DNA of 64,000 nt, taken from Chaetomium olivaceum (Eukaryota > Ascomycota > Sordariomycetes > Sordariales > Chaetomiaceae). A program made the translations under genes and the position numbers. The stretch covers positions 248,001-312,000 of the forward strand of contig JAYWVB010000005.1 of assembly GCA_039881045.1 (NCBI GenBank), given 5' to 3'. Position 1 is the stretch's first letter. Each line of letters starts with the position of its first letter. A model generated the notes under the pieces. That model did not search any database and was not told the origin of the DNA. It saw only the letters and a program-made list of their open reading frames with translations. Positions 55,558 to 64,000 of this stretch are shown here, piece by piece.

Positions 55558-55692
55558 CTACCAAATGCCCTAAGCGTCGCGACACACGCAGTAACCCTCC
55601 TCGAGAACAACCCCCTCTTCAACGCCGGCCGCGGCGCCGTCTTCACGCGCGACGGGCTCAACGAGCTGGAAGTAGGGCGAAGGAACTCCTAA
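55558..55692 (+). pseudogene. Fragment of asparaginase/isoaspartyl peptidase (Ntn-hydrolase)
   Basis: A frame of 44 residues reads ALSVATHAVTLLENNPLFNA then GRGAVFTRDGLNELE. It matches the conserved N-terminal segment of the plant/fungal-type L-asparaginase (T2) family, where it is followed by A-S-(V/I)-M. Here it runs into GRRNS and a stop, and nothing of the catalytic Thr half is nearby. Relic. Confidence 0.65.
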
Positions 55693-56113
55693 ACCAGAAG
55701 TATGATGTCCGCAGGGTGATGGGTGAAGTGTGTCGCGAAAGTAAGTCACTGTTGAGAGTACGTCGCTGTTGCGGTTGTTGGGAGAAGAGAACTGAGGAAC
55801 GCGCGTAGAGGTGTGTCGTGATCCGGGCTTTTATTGACGGCGCAACATACTGGAAGAAGCGGCCTGTTGCGCGTTGCCGTACTGCCCGCCCTGAGCCCGG
55901 ACTCCAACTCCGCTGGCACGGCCCCGCATGATCCGCAATCCCCGCACTCCCCCCACTCGCTTGCAAGCGCACCTGTCTGGCTGACCGATGCCGTATCACA
56001 GTCACCTTCGACATTGCGCCACCGACCCTTCGTGGACCTGCAACCTCTACCGCGGACGAGAGGAAACGCTGTCAGAAGACAGGCTCTGAGTAGAGTGCTG
56101 ATAGGCTTTCCAT

Positions 56114-56689
56114 CTACGAATCATGACTAGAATACAAAACCCGGCTTAGCCCGGGCTCAAAGCGGGTTTGATCCGTCCTCATGTTCACCATTCTTGGTTT
56201 AGGAACGTTGTCCAGCAGGGCATTGGCATTGAAAGAGCCATAGAACCAAGAATAACCACTCATATCGCTGAAGTCTTTGGGGAAGACCGCCACGCTAGGG
56301 TTCTGCAGCTCAGGCCACAATCCGGTATTGTGCGCCTGATAAATCGGCAAGAACGGTTGAATCGTGACAGTTAAATGAGACGAGCAGATCCCCAATGCTC
56401 GATGTTCCACCTCCACATTTGATAGTGAAACCAACGGGCACACCGGCGGGGGATCAGGACGATATTTGTCTCTTGACCACTGTTTCTCACTGTACGTGAA
56501 TCCCAAAAAGTCTTGCTTCTTATTAGGCATATGCCGGAGCCCAACGACGTCCCAAGAGCGAGGGTCACGGTAGGGAAAACGCATACCGCGTAATCTAAAT
56601 GATGGAATAGTCGGACTGGAGCCCCTGCCAGGCACGCAGTCGCGGTTAGTTATACCGGCGCCGACCGAGGAGCGCTTCCCAATTCTCAC
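56114..56689 (-). CDS. Uncharacterised ORF next to the PDC 3' end
   Basis: 191-codon open frame overlapping the PDC stop by four bases on the same strand. The composition is protein-like (many Trp, Tyr, Pro) but no motif is recognised, and the start overlaps another gene. It could be a chance frame in the PDC 3' region. No gene is seen in 55700-56110. Confidence 0.2.
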   Translation of the reverse strand: MRIGKRSSVGAGITNRDCVPGRGSSPTIPSFRLRGMRFPYRDPRSWDVVGLRHMPNKKQDFLGFTYSEKQWSRDKYRPDPPPVCPLVSLSNVEVEHRALGICSSHLTVTIQPFLPIYQAHNTGLWPELQNPSVAVFPKDFSDMSGYSWFYGSFNANALLDNVPKPRMVNMRTDQTRFEPGLSRVLYSSHDS

Positions 56690-58546
56690 TCAATCCTCGC
56701 ATTATTCTTCGCCGCTACTTCAGTTGTGATCTTCAGCGCCCTGGGTGCGTCCTCCCTCGGCATCCACAGCTCGACAAACTGCAAACCGCCAGCCTCGTTG
56801 AATTCCTTGTCGGTCAACAGCTTCTCGAGCTGTTCCTTGGTCTTGATGACAAACTTGCGGACATGCTTATCGAATCCGCCAAACACGGTCGGCACATCAA
56901 TGTACTGCCACCGCGCAATGTCATTATACTCGGCTTCCCTACCATGAATGAAGCGCTCGATGGTGAAGCCCTCGTTGTAGATAAGGAAGCTGCGAGTATA
57001 TTAGTACCGTCATTATGTAAAACAACACTTGAGGGACGGGTATACATAGTGATCTTGAGGTTGTGCCGAATCATAGTCGAGACCTCTTGAGCGGCAAGCT
57101 GGAACGCGCCATCGCCGACGAACAATATCGTCCTGCGGTCACTGCCCATATCCTCCGCCGCCAGTGCAGCTCCCTGGGCCGCACCAACTGACCAGCCAAT
57201 GCTTCCCCAGAGGATCTGTGTAATGCCGGTCACACCGGGTGGGAATCTGGTCTCCCAGATGCCGAAGTTGGCGGTGCCTGTCTCTGTGACCACGATATCG
57301 TTCTCCCTCAGGTACTCCCCGATACGGGGCCAGAAGAAAGCCTGTGTGACGATCTCGGAAGTATCTCTGTTCTTTGCCACCACGTTGACAACCTCTGGCG
57401 AGGGCAGTCGAGACAGTTTGCTCAAGTCCACACGCTCAATCACCTTGCGGAGAACTCCACGCATGGTCACGCCAGGGTACTCCGAGTACCGCACCGTACA
57501 GTGAGTGGGATGAAAATCGATCGTGTTGAGCTGCGAAGTGCGATAGGAAAAGCCCGTTGTGTTGAAGTCGCTCTTGAGCGCGCCAATTGACAACACCAGG
57601 TCGGATGCCTCAACACGCTTCGTGACGTCAGGGTGGGATCCCGTCCCGGCGTACACTCCGCCATATGCCGGGGAGCTCTCGTTGATAGCGCCCTTGCCCA
57701 TGGGCGTCACAAAAACAGGGATCCTGGTCTTCTCAGCCAGTTCATGTACCTCATCGAGCACCCTGTGGCGGATGGCACACGCATCCACTAAAATGATAGG
57801 GCTCTTAGCAGCATGAAGGTAGCGTAGAACGACGTCTACGACATAATCCTCGCGCTCGGGCTCATTTCTCGGTTCGGTAAGATCGATAGGCGTATGGAGA
57901 CGGTCACCCTCGATCTTCTTCTCCGCCATATCGGTCGGCAACATGATGTATACAGGTCGGCTGCGAATCCAGCACTCGCGTAGAGCGTGGTCAATCTGAT
58001 CCGCGATCTCTGACGGCTTGTTCAGCCGAGCGGTGTCGCACGAGATCTGCGAGCTCATGTTGGCGAAGACATTGAAGTCGCCATTGCCAAGAGTATGATG
58101 TAGCAGCATGCCGTTGCGTTGCGAGATGGTAGACGGGCAGCCGACGATGTGCACGACCGGGACGTGCTCTGAGAAGGCACCAGCAACGCCATTGATCGCA
58201 GACAGTTCTCCAACGCCAAACGTGGTGACAAGGGCTGATATACCCTTTGCGCGCGCGTAGCCGTCGGCGGCGTATGCTATTGTTCCATTTAGTCCACCGC
58301 TCAACAGTCTAATGCGACCCATCACATACCTGCATTGAGCTCATTCACGCTACCGACCCATCGCAGCCCGGCGTTGGGGATGTAGTCCAAGGCAACTAAG
58401 TTGAAGTCTCCTGGGAGGCCATGGACGGAGCGAATTCCAATTTCGTGCAATCTCTTGAAGAGATATTCAGCAACGGCGACAGGCTTCGTGAGGCCTTGTT
58501 CTCGGATATCGAGAGCCATCTCAGGTGTATCTGGATTGCGTGCCAT
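56686..58546 (-). CDS. pdc: Pyruvate decarboxylase
   Basis: Thiamine-diphosphate enzyme that turns pyruvate into acetaldehyde and CO2 in the cytosol. Three exons join in frame to 583 aa: 58546-58330, 58276-57046 and 56989-56686 (introns of 53 and 56 bp). The start at MARNPDTPE was preferred over the longer upstream frame, whose added residues are unlike the family. Motifs: VHGLPGDFNL with neighbouring VGSVNELNAAYAADGYAR (PYR domain, catalytic Glu), LHHTLGNGDF (the HH active-site pair), and the ThDP/Mg site GDGAFQLAAQEVSTMIRHN leading to IFLIYNEG. Length is normal. It is divergent from an alcohol dehydrogenase 0.9 kb away, so the pair covers both steps from pyruvate to ethanol. No disruption. 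Confidence 0.95.
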
Positions 58547-59462
58547 CTGGACGGTTCGGCGGAAAAGTGTCGCTGAGAATATGAAGAGAATTTGAAGCAA
58601 CGATAACACTTCAATGGCTTTATTATTTAGCTGCCAATGGTGTATGATAAAGGGAAGAGCTCACCAGGTCGCAGTAGCACGACGTCAGCAGGGCAGAGGT
58701 ATGATCAGTCGCAATCAGTCCATGCGATACGCCCCAAAGTTTGAGTGCTAAAAGTGAATGATGTCAGTGTCGGTGAGCATGACGTTTGTTGATGGTTCTC
58801 ATTACGTAGATTCAATGTAATCGAGAAAGCTTTGACCAGTTGCAATGAGGGAATGAAATACGTCCACGTCCGAGTGAATGACGATGCACGTCAGTAAGCA
58901 TTACGTTCGTCATGCGTCTTCTTTTACGAGAGCATGATGTATTCGAAGGCCGTTCCCGCGAACATGTTTTGGCGGCGTCACTGGTGCTGTTGAGACTTTC
59001 CGGGAGGACTTGGTATTCGGAGCCCAAGCTGCGAAGGAGGTGCCAGGAGCTGCACTTGGATGAGAGCAAGAGAATCCCCGGATGCGGACAATTTGATCGA
59101 GGCTGCTTTAGCCTCAGTGAAAGATGATGACGACAGCAACGATAATGATGGAGGATGAGGATGATGATGTAATGAACGAAGGTTGACGTTTAATACCAAT
59201 TACAAGGTCCTGCTGTCCTGCAATAAATGCTTCCTCTAGGAACCACGCTTAAAGAGAAGGGTTTGCTGCTCATGGGGCCCGTACCACATCACATTTAATT
59301 CTCCTTCCTGTCGTACCACAGTCACCCACTGTTCTGGACCCTCGAAGGGTCGCGTATATCGAACGTGACGGGAGCATTAAATTTCCAACTTGATCCACAC
59401 CAGCTATACGGTGATCTCATCGTCTCTCTTCCTACAGATTATCCACACAAGCCAGGTTCAAA
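58547..59462. promoter_or_regulatory. Divergent PDC/ADH intergenic promoter region
   Basis: A 916-bp spacer with no convincing gene between two divergent starts. ACGTCAGTAAGC/ATGACGT-like words recur (58745-58920: TGACGTTTG, ACGATGCACGTCAG, TTACGTTCGTCA) and may be factor sites. A pyrimidine-rich tract ending CTACAG lies just before the ADH start (TCAAAATGGCC, good context). Confidence 0.5.
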
Positions 59463-60593
59463 ATGGCCGACTTCGAAATTCCAAGCGAGCAATGGGCTCA
59501 GGTCGTCGAGAAGTCTGGTGGCCGTAAGCGACGCCCCTGTGGAATGGTCGCAGGTGACCAAGTGGCAGCTGTTGCTGATAGAGATGCTACAGCGGTTTCC
59601 TACAAGAAAATTACTGTCCAAAAGCCTGGCCCGGATGAAGTCCTCATCAACATCAAGTACTCGGGCGTCTGCCACACCGATCTGCACGCCATGATGGGTG
59701 ATTGGCCGCTTCCGACCAAGCTCCCGCTCGTCGGCGGGCATGAAGGCGCCGGTGTGGTAGTAGCCAAGGGCGAGCTCGTCAAAGACATCGAGATCGGCGA
59801 CCACGCCGGCATTAAGTGGCTCAACGGCAGCTGCCTGGCCTGCTGCTTCTGCATGCAGGCGGACGAACCGCTTTGCCCACACGCCCTGCTCTCGGGCTAC
59901 ACGGTCAATGGCAGCTTTCAGCAGTACGCAATCGCCAAGGCAGCACACGTGGCGCGCATTCCTAAGGGCTGCGATCTCGAGGCCGTGGCGCCTGTCCTTT
60001 GCGCCGGTATTACGGTGTATAAAGGCTTGAAGGAGTCGGGCGCGCGCCCCGGCCAGTATGTTGCGATCGTCGGCGCTGGCGGCGGCTTGGGTAGCATGGC
60101 AATTCAGTATGCGCGCGCCATGGGCCTGCTCGTCATCGCCATTGACGAGGGTGACGAGAAAGGCCACAGCTGCAAGACGCTCGGCGCGGCCGCGTACGTC
60201 GACTTTGCGAAGAGTCCGGATCTTGTACAAGAGGTCAAGAATGCGACGTCCGACAAGCTCGGGCCACAGGCGGTGCTGCTGCTTGCCGTACAGGAGAAGC
60301 CGTTCCAGCAAGCTACCGAGTATATACGCAGCCGGGGTACCGTCATCTGCATCGGCATGCCCGGGAAGGCGTACATCAAGGCGCCCGTGTTCGATACCGT
60401 CACTCGCATGATCGCTATTAAGGGCAGCTACGTCGGCAACCGGCAAGATACTCAGGAGGCGCTGGATTTTTTCCATCGCGGCCTTATCAAAGTGCCGTAC
60501 AAAACAGTGGGGCTGAGTCAGCTGCAGGACGTGTTCCAATTGATGCATGATGGTAAGATTGTGGGTCGTTACGTCGTGGATACGAGCAGGTAG
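59463..60593 (+). CDS. adh: Alcohol dehydrogenase, zinc-dependent ADH1 type
   Basis: Reduces acetaldehyde to ethanol with NADH. A 69-bp intron (59524-59592, GTAAGC...CTACAG) is in frame and would otherwise be read through as 23 extra residues. Splicing gives EKSGGP-VSYKKITVQKPGPDE and 353 aa, the family's usual size. The catalytic zinc ligands fall at C47 (CHTDLH), H70 (GGHEGAG) and C157. The structural zinc site is C101-x2-C104-x2-C107-x7-C115. The NAD fold is GAGGGLG at about 181-187. All are offset by +4 from yeast Adh1, supporting the splice. It starts 0.9 kb from the divergent PDC. Intact. The long antisense frame here is a shadow. Confidence 0.95.
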   Translation: MADFEIPSEQWAQVVEKSGGRKRRPCGMVAGDQVAAVADRDATAVSYKKITVQKPGPDEVLINIKYSGVCHTDLHAMMGDWPLPTKLPLVGGHEGAGVVVAKGELVKDIEIGDHAGIKWLNGSCLACCFCMQADEPLCPHALLSGYTVNGSFQQYAIAKAAHVARIPKGCDLEAVAPVLCAGITVYKGLKESGARPGQYVAIVGAGGGLGSMAIQYARAMGLLVIAIDEGDEKGHSCKTLGAAAYVDFAKSPDLVQEVKNATSDKLGPQAVLLLAVQEKPFQQATEYIRSRGTVICIGMPGKAYIKAPVFDTVTRMIAIKGSYVGNRQDTQEALDFFHRGLIKVPYKTVGLSQLQDVFQLMHDGKIVGRYVVDTSR

Positions 60594-61760
60594 AGGAGGT
60601 TGCATATGCTTTAATAATGTATAGATCTGTGCTTCAATAAATATGAGGAGATCGAGTGAAGATGATGGCTGGCTGACTGCTGGACGGGATGGAAGATATG
60701 ATGGTTCTTTGATCTTGCTGCTATAGTAACAATGATGAATCCGAATTCTATATCTCACATATACCGTGGCAGTGGATTGACCTTTTGATGCCAACAGCCC
60801 TAGTTCTCTCTCGGCAGTTTCGCTAGGTAGCTATGGATTGATGTCGAGACGGAAAGGCGGGCGGGACGCGCGGCGGACAAGACCAGTACAGCAGTCGTGG
60901 GTTCTGCGGGTACATATAAATCAGAATCCGGTAACGTTATCGATGTATCTACGACTGATACGTACAAATGATTCGCTATCGCAAACAATTGCCAAGGCGT
61001 ATAGGAGACACTGGACGGTGTCTCCCAAAGCAGGTCGAGAACCTCAAGACCTCGAGCAGAGGCCGCAATGGCGGGGTTGGAATAAGGTCTCTTTGCTGCT
61101 CCAGACAAGACTGACGACTGCTGCGGGGAGTCGCAAGCCAGGCGAACACCGTGGTGCAGTATCCCGGGTTTCGATTGCTGTGTCGAAGTTCGAAGATAGT
61201 TGTAACCATCTTTGGCGACCTTCCTACATCAACAACCCCGCACGTTGGGCTTCGCTCTATTGAGGCGCGAGCCCAACGCACGGGGTGTGCCGGAGATATA
61301 GCTGTAGATCTGATATGAGCGCGACGAAGCGAGATAGTTAAAGAAATAAACTGTAACTAGTTGATGGGTAAGGAAAGTCATGCCTTCGTTGCCACTCGAC
61401 AGAGTCGGAAAGAAGCTAGGTTCGCACTGGATTTACCTACCAAGGGCTGCATAAGTCTGTACCTTTCCCCACGGCCGCAATGTCTGACAAATCGCCTCAA
61501 CTAGCAGGATGCTTTATTTACATAGTGCTACAGGACGGTACCATCACGAACCCCAAGATCTTTGCATTATCCTTTGGTTTGACCGTGCCCCCCTTGACTG
61601 TGAACGTCATCTCCGAGGTTCGCTCCTTGTTCCTTGTGAAGTGTATTATAGCTGTCTTTTCCGCCCTCGAACTGGGCGCCGCTTCGTCATTCCCAATCCA
61701 GGGCTCTGTCTATGATAGCTTGGATGCGCGGTTCGCTTCTACTGATGGGTCTACAACCTA
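60594..61760. other. No recognisable gene
   Basis: Two overlapping opposed frames (60838-61263 plus, 60800-61108 minus) and a 93-codon plus frame (61480-61761) have no motif or splice signals; none is convincing. Confidence 0.35.
61236..61285. repeat. Imperfect 21-bp-stem palindrome
   Basis: The arms share CCCC, GCACGTTGGGCT and the complementary AGCCCAACGCAC. The perfect core is CGTTGGGCT (61243-61251) with AGCCCAACG (61270-61278), around a short AT-containing loop. Confidence 0.6.
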
Positions 61761-61769
61761 GGCCGTGTA

Positions 61770-62960
61770 GTCGTCAACAAGAGCGATTGAGCCTCGGTTC
61801 GCGTTGAAGAAGAGGAAGACTATTGGGAACAGCGGTGATCCTTGTGGCAGTCCTGCTTGGGGCAACTCTTGCCGTTCGGGCGTGGATCCGTTAACCACAA
61901 ATAGCTGTCGTGCGCCCTGAGCAAATGCATCGATCCACCTGACTAGAGCCTCTAGTATACCTCTTGCCCTAAGCCTCTAGAGCAGCCTGTCCTTGAAGAC
62001 CCCGTTGTATGTACCCTTTACATCGAAGCTGATTAGGCTGAGCACTTCCCTGGCTCTCTATGCTTTGTAAATTTGTTTTTGGAGTAGTAGGAGAGCCTGC
62101 TCAATGGAGCCCTTTCCTGGTTCCGAGAGTGGTTCGCAGGTAGAAGGCCAAAGGTCTCTGTAGTATAGGGCAGGCGTTTCGTAGTAACTGCCTCCAGTAT
62201 CTTGCTAAGCGTGGAGAGTAGCGAAATAGGTCTCCAGGATTTAGCCTGTGTATAGTCACTCTTCCCTGGCTTCTTCGGTGGGATGGTCTTGGCGTTCCTC
62301 CATTGACTAGGGATATCCCCATCTCGAAGTGAGGTCTAGAATAGGAGGAGCACTCTGTCTTTGACTACTGGCCAAAGCTATCTCCATCCAATTGCTGGTA
62401 GGCCGTCTTCCCTAGGTGCCTTCTATGGTTTGGCTGATATGACCTTCTGCTCCACGTTTTCCATTGTCAGGTCTGGCATGTGTATTAGTGCCCGTCGAGG
62501 ATGTTGACCCTCGTCATCAATTCTCGCTGGCAGCGGTGGAAAGAAGGCGGCTAGTAGCGCTTGTGCTTGCTCTGCTTCGCCCTCCGTGGCGGAACTGTCC
62601 GGTCGGACAAGCGGGGGTATTTTGTCGCCCATTGTGCCGCTGCCAGATTGCAAGTACTTTGTTGCTTGCCAGATGTTAGCGTCGTCGGCCAGAGAGTCGT
62701 TCCAATGCGAACTTTTCTGTCTGCGGATGGCGTCTTGGTACTCCTTGGCTGCAGTCTTGGCTCGTTGTTCGAGCTCTAATGGTGTTTTCCCTATCCAGCG
62801 TCGAGATCTCGCTTGGTTTCTCCAGAATGTATATGTCTGGCGGAGCCGCGTAAGGTCCGTCGTCCACCATCGGTTAGCGTACGGTGACGGCTTGGCCCCA
62901 GGTGTCAGGCTGTTAGACCGCCTCCGTTACTGCCGTCATGAGCTGGTGGTGAGACTGTAA
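61770..62960 (-). mobile_element. Degenerate Tad1-like LINE reverse-transcriptase fragment
   Basis: Minus-strand reading gives an endonuclease-RT linker and RT start: WWTTDLTRLRQTYTFWRN, AAKEYQDAIRRQKSSHW, IPPLVRPDSSATEGEAEQAQ, ALLAAFFPPLP, then SQWRNAKTIPPKKPGKSDYT and SWRPISLLSTLSKILEAV. Further downstream pieces are broken by many stops (for example at Trp and Gln codons). It covers the part of a LINE ORF2 that the 21.7-kb element lacks, and is probably the same clade. No poly-A/AAT tail or target duplication was found. Confidence 0.75.
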
Positions 62961-64000
62961 TTCGGTGCTCCGCGGCTGTGTGGATGATTACACGTAACGC
63001 GGAAAAATTAAAGTCGACATTCTCTAACATAGGAACAATATCTATTCTTCCTCTTTTCACATCACCGCCAGAGCTGGCGCTTTTGTGCCAGCTATAATTG
63101 TAGCTGCCAGTGAACGAATTAGATAAAACGAGACGATTGTACCAATTAATTACGGGATGCTTGCTTCCCGCCTTTTCCAATGAGGTCGATATGACGGGCA
63201 CCAAAGTCAGGTCAGCTCGCACATACCAGAATGATATTGCTACGAAAGAGAGCAAGATCTAGATGGCGAGTGCTGAGGTGCAACCAGACCTAAAGTTCTG
63301 GAGCAGAAGTATATAACATATGCATGACCACAGGCGTAACTAGCTTCCATTCCCTAACTTGCTAAACAACCCCTCGCTCCTAGAGCCGTCCCATCCCACA
63401 ATACAACATTAACGCCAACACGCCATCGAGGGCTAACATACACTGTCTCGCTGTGGGCATAGGAGCAACAGCTTCCCGGAGCACCTCTCTGACAGCGTTA
63501 TGTAGTGATATTCCGCCCATCACTTCGAAATCACGCACACACGCCAAAAAACTCCGAAATCAGGAGAGGCTTGATGCGGGATGAAGGATAAGGCGAAGGG
63601 GCGTCTTCTGTGTTATCAAGTGGTTGTCACAGGTCTGAAATGTATGGCGCGTCCTTGAAAGACCCCGCAAAAAACCGCCAAGCCCTTGACAACACCACAG
63701 GACGCGTATTCTTTCGAAGGTCCTCGTATTGTACTATAACGGCAGAATAAAACATGATAAAAATGGTATCTGGAGATACGCCTTGTCGAGGCGCATTGAA
63801 TTATATATATCACAAGTGATGCATCGCCGTGGTTGTTGAGATGCACGCGTTCGAAGCTGTCGTCGATGCAGTCACTAAATGAGAGACGCTATCTGCCCTG
63901 TTGATTAGGTGCTGGACCCCCTGTGCTTTATAGGGGTCTTCAGGCCTCAACACCAAGCAATGACTATCACACAAAGAGCTGGAGGTCAGGCGGAATGAAC
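62961..64000. other. No recognisable gene
   Basis: Rather AT-rich, with scattered short frames on both strands. No coding motif, RNA gene or repeat structure seen. Confidence 0.4.

Noticed and set aside
59439..60794. 451-codon minus-strand ORF opposite ADH
   Set aside because: Antisense shadow; the plus strand has all zinc and NAD motifs and a correct splice.

Overview
This 64 kb window is nuclear DNA of a filamentous ascomycete (Pezizomycotina, most likely a Sordariomycete). The evidence is many short spliceosomal introns (about 45-80 bp, GTAAGT-like donors, YAG acceptors), fungal NLRs (PNP-NACHT-ankyrin and HET-NACHT-WD40), Helitron, Tad1-like LINE and Tc1/IS630-type transposons, and fungal versions of ENA, NHA1, ChrA, PDC and ADH. 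All calls rest on reading the sequence; no database search was run. Genes are sparse, and many are broken by single-base indels or nonsense codons. I cannot separate true decay from assembly error for the single-base indels.

Left part (0-10 kb): a gene with two retropepsin-like domains, a tRNA-Gln(CTG), a long stretch without genes that carries an 18-bp inverted array and a 17-bp tandem array, then a 790-aa minus-strand protein combining a coiled coil, a PD-(D/E)XK-like nuclease core and a kinase-like domain.

Ion-transport block (10-23.5 kb): a TRK1 potassium-transporter remnant, an ENA-type Na+ P-type ATPase with one in-frame TGA, an intact-looking five-exon NHA1-type Na+/H+ antiporter, and a ChrA-type chromate transporter. 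A 5'-truncated LINE with 14-bp target-site duplications sits inside an intron of the chromate transporter. All four act on cation or oxyanion transport across membranes.

Remnant zone (24-32 kb): a broken copy of a conserved family of unknown function (CPGPPC motif), a Tc1-like relic, a RING-H2 membrane protein, fragments of an MCU-like channel and of a Ser/Thr kinase, and an intact HSP20/HSP30 gene.

Mobile/NLR zone (32-55.5 kb): two related Helitron copies, both minus strand (a partial helicase copy at 32.5-34.95 kb and a decayed near-complete Rep-helicase copy at 40.8-47.8 kb), bracket a 1,284-aa PNP-NACHT-ankyrin NLR. To the right lie a three-exon unknown gene with a nuclear-signal tail, a DD34E transposase with one stop, the second CPGPPC-family copy and a decayed HETc-NACHT-WD40 NLR. 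The two helicase copies are mosaics of about 9% and about 0.3% divergence, which looks like gene conversion.

Right part (55.5-64 kb): an asparaginase fragment, then pyruvate decarboxylase (minus) and alcohol dehydrogenase (plus) transcribed divergently from a shared 0.9-kb spacer. Together they convert pyruvate to ethanol. A heavily mutated LINE reverse-transcriptase relic follows.
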